Notes: generated by a model from the sequence alone, not told the origin. A stretch of DNA of 64,000 nt from Archangium lipolyticum (GCF_024623785.1 NZ_JANKBZ010000027.1:101443-165442); one strand, 5' to 3'; shown: positions 19,069 through 28,420, numbered from the stretch's first letter. Numbers and translations: made by a program.

Positions 19069-19854
19069 TCAGGTCCCGACGGAGACCGCGACCTCACCCA
19101 GTCCATCCACGGTGAGGCGGACGTGGTCTCCGGGCTTGAGCATGTGTGCCGCGGTGGCGGCGCCCGCGAGCACGATGCTGCCGGCGGGAAGGGATTGGCC
19201 GTGCTGCTCGAGCAGCTCGCACAGCTGGATGAGGGACAGCACCGGGTCTCCCGAGATGGCGTCCGAGCGCGCCGCCTGCACGCGCTCGCCATTCACCTCC
19301 ATCACCATCTGGAGGTGGGGCAGGTCCAGCTCCCGGGGTGGCCGCTCGGTGGTGGCCAGCACGAAGAGCGAGGACGAGGAGTTGTCCGCCACCACGTCGG
19401 GCAGGGAGAAGTATTTGAAGTCGAGGTAGCGCGAGTCGAGGATCTCCATCGCGGCGAAGACGCTCGCGCAGGCATCCAGCGCCTGGTCGCGGGTGATGCG
19501 GCCGCGTAGCTCGCGCGAGGTGCGGAAGGCGATCTCCGGTTCGATCTTCGGGTGGATGGCGCCCTGGAGCCGCAGCGTGCCATGGGCGGGCACGCGCATG
19601 CGGTCGGTGAGCACCCCATACACCGGCGAGTCCAGGTTCATCTGCCGGCGCTTGGCCTCGGAGGTGAGCCCCATCTTCAGGCCCACCACGCGCTCGCCGC
19701 GAGCGGTGCGCAGGCGGATGCCCTCGGCCTGGATGGCATAGGCGTCCCGGAGGGTGAGGTCCGGGTGCTGCCGGGTGAGGGGCGGAATCTCCCGGGCCTC
19801 CAGCCGGGCCTGGTCCAGCAACAGCGCAAGCTCCGCCTGCATGTGTTCCGTCAT
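19069..19854 (-). CDS. 2-oxo-3-hexenedioate (4-oxalocrotonate) decarboxylase-like protein
   Basis: 261 residues of the hydratase/decarboxylase branch of the fumarylacetoacetase-like family. Motifs: VGLKMGLTSEAKRRQMNLDSPVYGVLTD, HPKIEPEIAF (metal-binding Glu pair), EILDSRYLDFKYFSLPDVVADN, and GDPVLSLIQL. The LTSxAKxxQMxxDSPxxGxLTD pattern is closer to 4-oxalocrotonate decarboxylase (AmnE/NbaG/DmpH) than to 2-oxopent-4-enoate hydratase. It would follow the kynurenine-derived 2-aminomuconate steps encoded near 27-33 kb: decarboxylation of 2-oxo-3-hexenedioate to 2-oxopent-4-enoate. It is about 7 kb from that operon, so the link is functional inference. Confidence 0.8.
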   Translation of the reverse strand: MTEHMQAELALLLDQARLEAREIPPLTRQHPDLTLRDAYAIQAEGIRLRTARGERVVGLKMGLTSEAKRRQMNLDSPVYGVLTDRMRVPAHGTLRLQGAIHPKIEPEIAFRTSRELRGRITRDQALDACASVFAAMEILDSRYLDFKYFSLPDVVADNSSSSLFVLATTERPPRELDLPHLQMVMEVNGERVQAARSDAISGDPVLSLIQLCELLEQHGQSLPAGSIVLAGAATAAHMLKPGDHVRLTVDGLGEVAVSVGT

Positions 19855-19942
19855 GTGGCCATCTCCAGGAGGGCGGTGTCTTGAGGGGGGAGCCAGTCGC
19901 GTGTTTGAGTATGGACCCGCTGGTCAGGAAGAAGGAGTGTTC

Positions 19943-20482
19943 ATGACTCGCAGCACGCTTTCAAGCCATGTCGAAGTGTATGGGCAGAGTGTCCAGGCGT
20001 TGGTCAACGCCATGGAGTTCCTCAAGCTCAGGGCGCAACGGATCCTGGCCTCTCACGGCATCGAGTCGCTTCAGGCTGACAAGTGGTATCCAATGAACAG
20101 TGTTCTCTCGAGCTTCAACGACATCCTCGCACAGGTCGGACCGCACACCACACGCGCCATTGGCCACGCCATTCCCAAGTCCTCTGTCTTTCCTCCCGCC
20201 ATCTTCTCGTTCGAGACGGCCCTGCAGTCGCTCGACCAGGCCTACCGGATGAACCACCGGGGCTCGGGCGACATCGGCAGCTACCGCTACATCCCCGGGG
20301 TGGGCCGCACGGCCCAGATGGTGTGTGACAATCCCTACCCCTGTGATTTCGACCAGGGAATCATGGAGGCGCTCTACGACCGCTTCCCGCCCAAGGGCTC
20401 CATCGTGCTGCGCATCGAGCACGAGCACACGGGTTGCCGGGCGAAGGGCGCCCGTTCCTGTTCCTATCGCCTCAAGTGGTGA
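19943..20482 (+). CDS. V4R-like small-molecule-binding protein
   Basis: 179 residues from ATG 19943 (AAGGAG five bases upstream). The N-terminal part is helical. The C-terminal half has the signature of 4-vinyl reductase (V4R)-like or related haem/NO-binding folds: dNPYPCDFDQGIMEALYDRF followed by HEHTGCRAKGARSCSYRLKW, that is, Cys-x-DFxxGI and CRxxGxxSCxY. These domains bind small hydrophobic ligands or metals through the cysteines. No output domain is attached. It is divergent from the decarboxylase gene. The exact ligand is unknown. Confidence 0.65.
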   Translation: MTRSTLSSHVEVYGQSVQALVNAMEFLKLRAQRILASHGIESLQADKWYPMNSVLSSFNDILAQVGPHTTRAIGHAIPKSSVFPPAIFSFETALQSLDQAYRMNHRGSGDIGSYRYIPGVGRTAQMVCDNPYPCDFDQGIMEALYDRFPPKGSIVLRIEHEHTGCRAKGARSCSYRLKW

Positions 20483-20567
20483 GTGCTCATGGCGGCCGTT
20501 CTGTCTGTAAATGGCCGTCATGATTGTATGGGTATGCGGGCCAGGGGCTTTGTCGGGTGATGTCGTT

Positions 20568-20630
20568 TTCGCGCATAAGCCCCATTTTTCATAGACAACA
20601 GATTTGGGGCATGGTTTAAATATGCGCGAA
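20568..20630 (+). promoter_or_regulatory. Nested inverted repeat upstream of the cupin gene
   Basis: The outer arms TTCGCGCATA (20568-20577) and TATGCGCGAA (20621-20630) are perfect complements. Inner arms GCCCCA (20579-20584) and TGGGGC (20605-20610) are also perfect. The element lies 21 bases before ATG 20652 in a locally AT-rich stretch, and could be an mRNA leader structure or a dyad operator. The rest of 20483-20651 holds no gene. Confidence 0.45.
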
Positions 20631-20651
20631 CACTGAAACACGGAGGGAGCC

Positions 20652-21176
20652 ATGTCTCGTCACGTTCGCCGCCACCAATTGTTGGGCCTGGGTCTGGGTG
20701 CTCTGACGGGATTGTTGGTGGCCTGCGGCGGCGAGCAGCCGCGGGGTTCCACCTCGGAGGGCATGGTCTCCTCGACCTCGTCGCTCGAGGAGGCGGCTCC
20801 CGCCGGGATGATCGTCTACTCCACGCGGGGCAAGCCCGTGAGCGACGCGGGTTTCGTGTGGCTGGGGCCACCGGAGGTGCTGGGCGGGCAGGTGCTCGAG
20901 GGCAACCCGCAGATCTTCGCCCGCATCGACTACAGCCACGGCGGCAAGACGGTGGGCCTCTTCAAGGCGACGAAGGGGAAGATCCGGGTGACCTTCCCCT
21001 TCTCCGAGCACGCCACCATCCTCGAGGGTCAGGTCACCATCACGGACCAGACGGGCAAGCGCCACACGTTCAAGGAGGGTGACAGCTACTTCATCCGCCA
21101 GGGACAGGTGGTCACCTGGGAGGTGAAGGGCAAGGAGGTCATCAAGTCGTTCTTCAACATCGTCGAGCCCCAGTAG
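20652..21176 (+). CDS. Cupin-domain lipoprotein
   Basis: 174 residues with a signal ending in lipobox LVAC (Cys25). A low-complexity Ser/Thr linker precedes a single cupin domain (about 95-172): KGKIRVTFPFSEHATILEGQVTITDQTG, FKEGDSYFIRQGQVVTWEV. The pattern (ATILEG.., G-x5-P/I..) matches the DUF861/ureidoglycine-aminohydrolase-like cupins usually found in cytosolic proteins. Here it is anchored outside. The usual metal His residues are sparse, so it may be a binding protein rather than an enzyme. GGAGGGAG precedes the ATG. Confidence 0.78.
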   Translation: MSRHVRRHQLLGLGLGALTGLLVACGGEQPRGSTSEGMVSSTSSLEEAAPAGMIVYSTRGKPVSDAGFVWLGPPEVLGGQVLEGNPQIFARIDYSHGGKTVGLFKATKGKIRVTFPFSEHATILEGQVTITDQTGKRHTFKEGDSYFIRQGQVVTWEVKGKEVIKSFFNIVEPQ

Positions 21177-21183
21177 GGCGGGC

Positions 21184-21915
21184 TCAGGTGCCCACGCGGG
21201 CCAGGTCCTGGCCGGAGACGTGGGCCTGACGCGGACGCCAGTCGGACCGGGCCGCGGGGGCCAGCAACTCGGTGTGCAGCCCGTCGAACATGGCGTGGAA
21301 GGCCGCGTAGATGCGGTCCACCAGGGTGATGGCCTCTTCGCGCAACGCAGGCGTGAGCTCGATGCCGCGCAGCATCGCTTCCATCTGCTCCTCGAAGACC
21401 TCGTGCTGCTCCTCGGCCTCCATGTGGTGGTTGGAGAAGTACTTCAGCCGCTTGTCGGTGCCCGAGGCCTGGGTGAGGGCCGCGGTGCGGCTGAAGAAGG
21501 CGTGGCTGGTGGACTCCAGCGCCAGCACCAGCACCACGCGCAGCCGGTCATCCATCGGGCGGAGCACCTCGGCGAGCAGCTCGTAGCTGGCGTCACGGGT
21601 GTGCTCGTGCGGCCGGTCCCACAGGTCGGTGAGCGTCAGCGGACGGCCCATGAGCACGGCCACGTCCTCGAAGAACCAGTGGTCGTGCCCACGCTCCTCG
21701 GAGCGATGGCGGAGCATGAGCAGGTTGAGCTCGGGGTCCCTCACCCGCTGCGCGTTGAGACGCAGCACGTCCTGGAAGCTCATCACCCAGAAGGCCAGGC
21801 GCGGGGCGAAGGCCAGCACCTGCTCCAGCGGACGGTCCTGTCGGAGCTCGGCGAAGAAGGGGTGCTCGGAGAAACGGGCCTGTCGGACGCTGATGTGTTG
21901 CAGCACTGCCCTCAT
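21184..21915 (-). CDS. Haem-oxygenase-like (diiron oxidase-type) protein
   Basis: 243 residues, all alpha, starting at 21913-21915 with GGGAGG five bases upstream. Candidate metal ligands follow the haem-oxygenase-like diiron pattern: E and H residues in RHRSEERGHDHWFFED and NHHMEAEEQHEVFEE (HxxxExxH-like). Such proteins are either non-haem diiron oxidases or iron-containing redox enzymes acting on small acids and amines. There is no neighbour in the same operon to name the substrate. It converges with the cupin gene (stops eight bases apart). Confidence 0.7.
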   Translation of the reverse strand: MRAVLQHISVRQARFSEHPFFAELRQDRPLEQVLAFAPRLAFWVMSFQDVLRLNAQRVRDPELNLLMLRHRSEERGHDHWFFEDVAVLMGRPLTLTDLWDRPHEHTRDASYELLAEVLRPMDDRLRVVLVLALESTSHAFFSRTAALTQASGTDKRLKYFSNHHMEAEEQHEVFEEQMEAMLRGIELTPALREEAITLVDRIYAAFHAMFDGLHTELLAPAARSDWRPRQAHVSGQDLARVGT

Positions 21916-22146
21916 GGTTCCCTCCCGTGCGAGATGCGAAGGGGGTTCCTCGTGGAGCCCCCACATGGACGGTTCTCTTCGATGCTGGATTGATGCCAAG
22001 AGGCTCGATGGGATCGTCTCGGAGCAAAAGCCTTCCAAGGCGTGCTCTCCGTACACCCATGGCAAATCTTTTCGTTGTGTATGGGCATGGAAGAGCCTCG
22101 GCGGCGAAGCCTCGCGAGGAGTTTGAATAGGAATGAGAGGCACAAA

Positions 22147-22184
22147 TGCAAATGAACCGCTCAGCGCATAACTTTGCATTTGCA
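22147..22184. promoter_or_regulatory. AT-rich inverted repeat upstream of the haem-oxygenase-like gene
   Basis: Arms TGCAAATG (22147-22154) and CATTTGCA (22177-22184) are perfect complements 22 bases apart, in an AT-rich patch unlike its surroundings. This is about 230 bases upstream of the 21915 start. A dyad operator is plausible. The stretch 21916-22302 otherwise contains no supportable gene. Confidence 0.35.
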
Positions 22185-22302
22185 GCGCGTGGTGGATTCA
22201 CTCCCAGGCTCGGTCGGGAGTGACCCGGTGGGGTGTGAACGACCACGCGAGGGCCGGAGGCACCGGCCTCAATGACAGACAGTGTCGGTCAGCCGCGGTG
22301 CG

Positions 22303-23775
22303 TTACCTGGAGGCGCGCGGGGACATGATGGCAGCGAGCTGCCGCGAGAGCTGGATGAGCTGGTTGGCCGTCTGGAGCGTCTGGGTGGAGCTGGCCTCGG
22401 TCTGACGCGCCGTCTGCGCCATCTCGTGGATGGCGGTGTTCACCTGCTCCACGGCCGTCGTCTGCTGCTGGGTGCTCAGCTCGATCTCCCGCGCCACGTC
22501 CAGGTTGGCGCGCACCAGCTCGGCGATGCGGCGGAAGTTGCCGGCCACGTCGCCGAACTGCTTCGCGCTGCTCTGCACCGCCTTGGAGCCGTCCTCCGTG
22601 GCCATGATGGTGGTGTTGGAGGCGGCGCGAATCTCGTCGATGAGGACGCGGATGTCCTTGGTGGCGCCGCCCACGCGGTCCGCCAGCTTGCGGATTTCTT
22701 CCGCCACCACGGCGAAGCGCTTGCCGTGCTCCCCCGCCCCGGCGCTCTCGATGGTGGCGTTGATGGCCAGGATGTTCGTCTGCTCGGCCAGCTCGTTGAT
22801 GATGTCCACGATGCCGCCGATCTCCTGCGAGCGCTTGCCCAGCTCCAGCATGTGATTGACGATGGCATCCACCTGGTGGCGCACCGACTCGATGGCCTCC
22901 TGGGCGTGCTGCACCGTCTCGTTGCCGGTGCTGGCCGCGCCCGCCGTCTCGTCCGCCACGCGCGCCACCTGCTGCGCGCTGCCGGCGATCTGCCGCGAGG
23001 TGGACAGCAGCTCCTGGACGGTGGAGGAGATCTCCGTCGTGGCCGAGGCCTGCTCGCGCGCGCCCGTGGCCTGCTGCGAGGCCGCCGACTGGAGCTCGGC
23101 CGAGGAGCTCTGCACCTGCTGGATGGCGGTCTCGAGCTTGCGGCCCAGGCTCCTGGCGATGATCACGCCGATCAGCGTGACGAAGACGAGGACGCCGGCG
23201 CTCCCACCGCTGAAGAACCAGTTGAGCGTGCGCGAGCCCTTCGCCAGATAGGCATCACGCGCCGCGAGCTGGTTGGCCTCGGTCCGGCGCATCTCCTCCA
23301 TCGTCTGGTGGATGCCGTCCATCAGCCGCTTGCCCTCTCCGGTATCGAGGGTGGCCAGGGCGGCGCTGAACCCCTGGGTGCGGCGCAGCTCGGTGGTGTC
23401 GCGCAGCTGGACCAGCATCCGCTCGATGAGAGGCCGGAGCGTTTCCAGGCGGCGGGCCTGCTCGGGATTGCTGGAGAAGAGCTCGCGCAGGAGGGACAGC
23501 TCCCGGGTGAGCTCGGTCGCGGCCTGGGCGTGAGGCTCGAGGTAGGACGTGCTGCCGGTGAAGATGTACCCGCGCAGCCCCATCTCCGCGCCGTCGATTC
23601 GTGCGCGGATCCGATCGATTCCATTGAGGGTCTCGTGGCTGCGCTGCACGGAGGTGAGGGCGGTCGCGAAGCTGCGGGTGCTCTCGAAGGACGCGACCAG
23701 GAAGAGGCCGAGCAGCGCGGCGACCAGGAGGAAGCCGATGCGGAACTGCTGTCCCACCGTCCACTTCGAGAACAT
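22303..23775 (-). CDS. Methyl-accepting chemotaxis protein with CHASE3-like sensor
   Basis: 490 residues. TM1 is at about 11-31 ([20 protein letters not shown]). A periplasmic four-helix region (about 35-185) resembles CHASE3, with [12 protein letters not shown] and [11 protein letters not shown]2 is at about 190-212 ([20 protein letters not shown]), followed directly by the signalling domain without a clear HAMP. The hairpin tip carries [34 protein letters not shown], normal for receptor-CheA/CheW contact. The start at 23773-23775 follows GGAGAGG. No che genes are adjacent, so it is an orphan receptor. Confidence 0.93.
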   Translation of the reverse strand: MFSKWTVGQQFRIGFLLVAALLGLFLVASFESTRSFATALTSVQRSHETLNGIDRIRARIDGAEMGLRGYIFTGSTSYLEPHAQAATELTRELSLLRELFSSNPEQARRLETLRPLIERMLVQLRDTTELRRTQGFSAALATLDTGEGKRLMDGIHQTMEEMRRTEANQLAARDAYLAKGSRTLNWFFSGGSAGVLVFVTLIGVIIARSLGRKLETAIQQVQSSSAELQSAASQQATGAREQASATTEISSTVQELLSTSRQIAGSAQQVARVADETAGAASTGNETVQHAQEAIESVRHQVDAIVNHMLELGKRSQEIGGIVDIINELAEQTNILAINATIESAGAGEHGKRFAVVAEEIRKLADRVGGATKDIRVLIDEIRAASNTTIMATEDGSKAVQSSAKQFGDVAGNFRRIAELVRANLDVAREIELSTQQQTTAVEQVNTAIHEMAQTARQTEASSTQTLQTANQLIQLSRQLAAIMSPRASR

Positions 23776-23982
23776 CGACACACCTCTCCTGCTGAGGGGC
23801 GGGGGCCTCCACCAGCGTTTTCCAGGGCGAACTCTACGGGTTCCAACCGCTTGTGCCAGCAACTGCCGGAATCACTCGCGGAAAACCCCGGCGGGCGGGC
23901 GTGCAACCGCTGGCACGGCGGAGGGGAGGCGGAAGCCAGGGGGCCTGGCCCGTGAAGGCCGGACCCCCGGAGCGGGTAGGGA

Positions 23983-25362
23983 CTACGGAGTGACGTCGAA
24001 CTCGCCGGCGCGCAGCAGGTGCTCGATGGCGGGAGTCACCTCGGCGCTTCCCAGCTCCGCGAGGCGCACCGCGGGGAATCGGACCTCGAGGCCCCTGGCG
24101 AGCCGGTGGTACAGGGTGTTGGTGCCCAGCGAGTAGAGCTGCAGCCCGCGCAGGGCGTAGCTGCCGTCCAGCCGGGACAGCCCCGCGTGGCCGGCCTCGA
24201 AGCGCAGCGTCAGCGTGTGCGTGCCGGCGCCGAGCTGGTCCGTCACCTGGGCCTCGGCCACCGGCCGCTCGACGCCCCGCGCATCCGTCGCCACGAGCGT
24301 GCCCGTCACCTCGTAGCGGTCGAGCGCCTGGCTCTCGAGGACCACGTCCACCTCGAGGGCCGTCACCTTGCCGCCCTCACGCACCAGCCGCTCCCGGCCC
24401 ACCGAGGCGATGCGCGCCGTCGGCACCGCGAAGCCGAAGGCGGTCTGCGCCAGTCGGTCGAAGGGCTGGCCGCCCGCCGTGCCCACCGCGCGCACCTCGA
24501 GCACCCACGCGCCCGTCTCGTCCTTCTCGTGCATGACGCGCGAGACCTGGGCCCGGTACTCGTTGCCCACCTTCACCACCGGCACCGTGCGGTCGCGCTC
24601 GTAGCGCGGGTTGTAGAGCGTGGCCTCGTAGCGCACGCGCTCCAGGGGGGCCTCCGATTGCAGGCCCACCGTCACGTAGCCGTCGTCACCCGGGAAGAGC
24701 TGCATCGCCGAGGTGGTGAGGGACAGCTCGATGGTGGAGGAGGGCTCGCGCACCTCGATGGCCATGCCCACGGCGGCCGCCTTGGGACCGACCTGTACCT
24801 TGTAGAGGCCGCGACCCATGTCGCGGCTCATGCGCAGCAGGGTGATGGGTTTGACGATGCCCTCGGCCTTCATGCGCGCCGGGTCCGCGTCCAGCTCCTT
24901 CTCCGCGGCGCGAGCGGCGCGCTTGTCGGCGCGCACGCCCTTGGGGTCGAACAGGGCCATGTCGCGCAGCGCCTCCTCACCCACCTTGGCGTCGTTGCCC
25001 TTGGGGATGAACATCACCCAGGCCTCGTCGGGGGCGGTGATGGGCAGCTCGAGCTGCGTGGCGGCCGAGCGCGGGGCCACGTGGATGATGGTGGACTTGG
25101 AGCGCCGGGTCTCGGGGGCGAGAGGGGCCGCGAGCGGCTGCTTGGGCGAGGTGGGGTTGGACACCGAGACGCGGCCCGGGCCGATGCCCTCGCGGGCGTC
25201 GCGTGCGAAGAGGCGGCCCGGGGTGACGTCACCGGGGGTGGACGTGGCGCCCGAGGCGCTGCGCAAGTCGGCGCTCATGGCGGGCTCCTGGGTGAAACCG
25301 CCGAGGAGGACGATGGCCAGCGTCAGGCCGGCGGATTGAACGAAGGAACGTGGTGAGGTCAT
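23983..25362 (-). CDS. DUF4785-like secreted protein
   Basis: 459 residues with a signal peptide (SFVQSAGLTLAIVLLGGFTQEPAMS). The mature protein is beta-rich: an N-terminal half with PDEAWVMFIPKGNDAKVGEEALRD, and Ig-like C-terminal modules (GAWVLEVRAVGTA, GTHTLTLRFEAGHAGLSRLDGSYALRGL). The pattern matches DUF4785-domain proteins as I recall them. It lies 20 bases downstream of the secreted lipase-like gene on the same strand, so they form an operon and are probably co-secreted. Function unknown, perhaps a carrier or surface domain for the lipase. Confidence 0.72.
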   Translation of the reverse strand: MTSPRSFVQSAGLTLAIVLLGGFTQEPAMSADLRSASGATSTPGDVTPGRLFARDAREGIGPGRVSVSNPTSPKQPLAAPLAPETRRSKSTIIHVAPRSAATQLELPITAPDEAWVMFIPKGNDAKVGEEALRDMALFDPKGVRADKRAARAAEKELDADPARMKAEGIVKPITLLRMSRDMGRGLYKVQVGPKAAAVGMAIEVREPSSTIELSLTTSAMQLFPGDDGYVTVGLQSEAPLERVRYEATLYNPRYERDRTVPVVKVGNEYRAQVSRVMHEKDETGAWVLEVRAVGTAGGQPFDRLAQTAFGFAVPTARIASVGRERLVREGGKVTALEVDVVLESQALDRYEVTGTLVATDARGVERPVAEAQVTDQLGAGTHTLTLRFEAGHAGLSRLDGSYALRGLQLYSLGTNTLYHRLARGLEVRFPAVRLAELGSAEVTPAIEHLLRAGEFDVTP

Positions 25363-25382
25363 GATCGTTCTCTCTCTGTGGC

Positions 25383-26762
25383 CTAGTGAAGCGCCTTGAC
25401 GACGGCGTAGTTGTGGAATCCGTAGTAGGTGTCCCACGCGAGGTCGGCGCACCAGTTGGAGCCACCCGGCGGAGCCTGGACGCAGTCATTGGCGCCCGTG
25501 GAGCCGGTGGTGGCGTCGAAGCCGTACTTGGAGATGAGGCAGGCGTCGCAGATGCCATCGCCATGCCAGGAGTCGGGGCACACCTCGCCCCAGGTCGGGT
25601 AGTAGGCGGGATTGAGGAAGGGGTTCCAGCTCGCGGTGCTCGGGATGCGGTAGCTGCTGGAGTAGCCGTAGGAGATGAGGCAGTCGGGCTCCACGTAGCC
25701 GTTGTTGAGCTGGGTGCTCGAGCAGCCGTACTTCCAGACGGTGTTGCCGGTCATGAAGTCGGTGGCGTAGGCGGCCGCGTAGTTGTTGCAGGCGAGGGCC
25801 GCGCCCTGGACGTTGGTCTCGGGCGTGTAGGTCTGCTGGGAGGGCGGCGGGATGGTGAGGCTGGCCACCTTCTTCGCGATCAGGTTGCCGCTGTTGTGGC
25901 AGCCGCGGCGCGATTGGTGATGGTTGAGGCGGGCGTCGTCGATGATGATGTTGCCGAAGTAGCCCGAGCTGTCGCTGCCGATGAAACCATCGGTGCTGGC
26001 GTTGAAGCTGCCCCAGCCGAGCAGCGCCGCCGCCTTGAGGCCGATGGTGTACATGTAGCCGCCGCAGTAGGCGTCGCTCGAGAAGATGTTGGCGTAGACG
26101 CGGTTGCCGCGCACCACGGAGATGGGCTTGCCGCCGACGGTGGTCGCGCCCTGGGCGCCCGCGAAGGTGGCGTTCGAGTTGTACACGCGCATGTTGTCGG
26201 TGCGCTGCTGCACGACGGCGGGGTTGTTGTAGCTACCCCCGCCGAAGAACTCGACGACGCTGTTGGCGATGTTGAGGAAGGAGCCGCTCGTCGTCACCTG
26301 GTCGGCGAGCGGGGTACCCGTGAGGTCCGGCGCGGAGAAGATGACCTGGGAGATGCGGCTCGTCACCGTGCTGACGGCATGGCCCTTGGCGCTCACCGCG
26401 CCGGTGTGGCCGAGCATGTAGCGCAGCGGGCTCGAGCCATTCGAGTGGGTGATGACGGTGAAGCTGGTGATGTTGTTGGCGTCCATCCAGGGGACGATCT
26501 GATCGACGATCGACCCCCAACTGCACTGGCTGAAGCCGGCGCAGCTCGCTCCGGGATAGCCGACGATGAGGTAGGGCCGGCCGGTGCGCATGGTGTCGAT
26601 GGCGCTCTGCGTCCAGTAGCCGGTCGTCGCCGAGCTCACCGACTGGTCGCCGGTGCCGTGGACGAAGACCACGCCATCGGCGGCCTGGGCCACTCCGCTC
26701 GCTCCGAGGAGCGCGGCACAGGTGGCGCCGAGAAGCCACCCGGACCTGGGAAACAACTGCAT
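25383..26762 (-). CDS. Secreted lipase-like alpha/beta hydrolase
   Basis: 459 residues. The signal peptide MQLFPRSGWLLGATCAALLG ends near AQA, and AGGAGG precedes the ATG. The oxyanion region VVFVHGTGDQS and the nucleophile elbow FTVITHSNGSSP (Ser in HSNGS) mark the hydrolase. An Asp is available in SAPDLTG and a His could come from HNYAVVKAL or DSWHGDG. Many cysteines in the C-terminal half (CNNY, YGCSS, CLISYGY, CPDSWHGDGICDACL) suggest disulfides in the extracellular form. It is first gene of an operon with the DUF4785-like gene. Confidence 0.75.
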   Translation of the reverse strand: MQLFPRSGWLLGATCAALLGASGVAQAADGVVFVHGTGDQSVSSATTGYWTQSAIDTMRTGRPYLIVGYPGASCAGFSQCSWGSIVDQIVPWMDANNITSFTVITHSNGSSPLRYMLGHTGAVSAKGHAVSTVTSRISQVIFSAPDLTGTPLADQVTTSGSFLNIANSVVEFFGGGSYNNPAVVQQRTDNMRVYNSNATFAGAQGATTVGGKPISVVRGNRVYANIFSSDAYCGGYMYTIGLKAAALLGWGSFNASTDGFIGSDSSGYFGNIIIDDARLNHHQSRRGCHNSGNLIAKKVASLTIPPPSQQTYTPETNVQGAALACNNYAAAYATDFMTGNTVWKYGCSSTQLNNGYVEPDCLISYGYSSSYRIPSTASWNPFLNPAYYPTWGEVCPDSWHGDGICDACLISKYGFDATTGSTGANDCVQAPPGGSNWCADLAWDTYYGFHNYAVVKALH

Positions 26763-26842
26763 GGGAACCTCCTGGGGGGTAAGGAAGCTGCCCAGCAGGA
26801 TAGCCAAGTATAAGAATGTGAGAAAGCAAGACGGGGAAAGCC

Positions 26843-26876
26843 GTCATGTCAGCGCATGAGCGCGATGCGTCATGAC
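26843..26876. promoter_or_regulatory. Dyad element between the lipase operon and the kynurenine operon
   Basis: GTCATG (26843-26848) and CATGAC (26871-26876) are perfect complements, and GCGCAT/ATGCGT nest inside with one imperfect position. The element lies 81 bases upstream of the lipase start and 101 bases before the GTG of the kynurenine operon. It is a good candidate operator for control of one or both divergent transcripts. No regulator gene is adjacent. Confidence 0.42.
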
Positions 26877-26977
26877 CTGGGCGTCCTCGACAAGTGAACG
26901 CTTCGGTCCTCCACCCAGGGTGTCCGCTGTAGGGGCCCGTGGTATTCGAGGCCGGGTTGCCAGAGGAGGATTCGCGC

Positions 26978-28420
26978 GTGGAGAAGGTCCTCAACTACAT
27001 CGGCGGAGAGCTGGTGTCCCCGAGTTCCCAGGTCTGGTTCGACAAGCCCGATCCCGCGACCGGAGAGCCCTCCACGCGGGTACCGGACTCGGACGGGACG
27101 GACATCCAGCGCGCCGTGGAGGCGGCTCGGAGCGCCTTCCCGGCCTGGGCCGCCACTCCAGCGGTGGAGCGGGCTCGCATGCTGCGCCGCGTCGCGGAGA
27201 CGATTCGCGCCCGCACCGAGGCTTTCGCCCGCGCCGAGGCCATCGATACTGGCAAGCCGCTGAAGCTGGCCTCCACGGTGGACATCCCTCGCAGCGTCCT
27301 CAACTTCGAGTTCTTCGCGGACGCGGTGACGCAGTTCTCCACCGAGGCCCACACCACGGACGGCATGGCGCTCAACTACACGCTGCGCACGCCGCTGGGG
27401 GTCGTGGGCTGCATCTCGCCGTGGAACCTGCCGCTCTACCTGCTCACCTGGAAGATCGCCCCCGCGCTGGCCATGGGCAACTGCGTGGTGGCCAAGCCCT
27501 CCGAGGTGACGCCGATGACCGCGTACCTGCTCGCGCAGGTGTGCCGCGAGGTGGGGCTGCCGCCGGGCGTGCTCAACATCGTCCACGGCTATGGCGCCAA
27601 GGTGGGCGCCGCGATGAGCAGCCATCCGGACATCAGCGCCATCTCCTTCACCGGCAGCACGCGCACGGGCGCGGAGATCGCCCGCACCGCCGCGCCGCTC
27701 TTCAAGAAGCTCTCGCTGGAGATGGGCGGCAAGAACCCCAACGTCATCTTCGCCGACTGCGACTTCGACGAAGCCCTGGCCACCACGGTGCGCTCGTCCT
27801 TCTCCAATCAGGGGCAGATCTGTCTTTGTGGTTCGCGCATCTTCGTGCAGGCCCCCCTCTACGAGCGCTTCAAGGAGGCGCTGGTGGCGCGTACGCGGGC
27901 GCTGAAGGTGGGCGATCCACTGGAGCCATCGACGGACCAGGGGGCGCTGGTGTCCCCGCAGCACTTCGAGAAGGTGATGGGCTGCATCGATGTGGCCCGT
28001 CAGGAGGGGGGCCGCGTCCTCACCGGAGGCAAGCGCGCGGAGGTGCAGGGGCGCTGCCGCAACGGCTGGTTCGTGGAGCCCACGCTCATCGAGGGCCTGG
28101 GCCACGCCTGCCGCACCAACCAGGAAGAGATCTTCGGCCCGGTGGCCACGCTCACTCCCTTCGAGAAGGAAGAGGAGGTGCTGGCCTGGGCGAACAGCAC
28201 GCGCTACGGGCTGGCGGCGACCGTGTGGACGCGGGACCTGAGCCGGGCGCACCGCTTCTCCGCGAAGCTGGAGAGCGGCATCGTCTGGGTGAACTGCTGG
28301 ATGCTGCGCGACCTGCGCACGCCCTTCGGCGGGGTGAAGGACTCGGGCGTGGGGCGCGAGGGCGGTTGGGACGCGCTGCGCTTCTTCACCGAACCCAAGA
28401 ACGTGTGCGTGAAGCTATGA
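26978..28420 (+). CDS. 2-aminomuconate-6-semialdehyde dehydrogenase
   Basis: 480-residue NAD-dependent aldehyde dehydrogenase. I chose GTG 26978 (MEKVLNYIGGEL) because AGGAGG lies eight bases upstream. Residues: catalytic Cys282 (NQGQICLCGSRIF), general-base Glu in LEMGGKNP, and the SPWNLPLYLLTWK oxyanion Asn. The motif QICLCGSRIF and the WMLRDLRTPFGGVKDSGVGREGG tail are typical of the aminomuconate/hydroxymuconate semialdehyde group (AmnC/NbaE, ALDH8A1). It oxidises 2-aminomuconate semialdehyde to 2-aminomuconate. First gene of the kynurenine operon, overlapping the deaminase gene by 4 bases. Confidence 0.9.
   Translation: MEKVLNYIGGELVSPSSQVWFDKPDPATGEPSTRVPDSDGTDIQRAVEAARSAFPAWAATPAVERARMLRRVAETIRARTEAFARAEAIDTGKPLKLASTVDIPRSVLNFEFFADAVTQFSTEAHTTDGMALNYTLRTPLGVVGCISPWNLPLYLLTWKIAPALAMGNCVVAKPSEVTPMTAYLLAQVCREVGLPPGVLNIVHGYGAKVGAAMSSHPDISAISFTGSTRTGAEIARTAAPLFKKLSLEMGGKNPNVIFADCDFDEALATTVRSSFSNQGQICLCGSRIFVQAPLYERFKEALVARTRALKVGDPLEPSTDQGALVSPQHFEKVMGCIDVARQEGGRVLTGGKRAEVQGRCRNGWFVEPTLIEGLGHACRTNQEEIFGPVATLTPFEKEEEVLAWANSTRYGLAATVWTRDLSRAHRFSAKLESGIVWVNCWMLRDLRTPFGGVKDSGVGREGGWDALRFFTEPKNVCVKL

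Noticed and set aside
23839..23870. TGGCAC..TTGG on the minus strand upstream of the chemoreceptor
   Set aside because: The spacing is one base too long and the -12 element is TTGG, so it does not fit a sigma-54 promoter.
26800..26830. TATACT on the minus strand as a -10 box for the lipase operon
   Set aside because: No -35 element at correct spacing; too weak to list.
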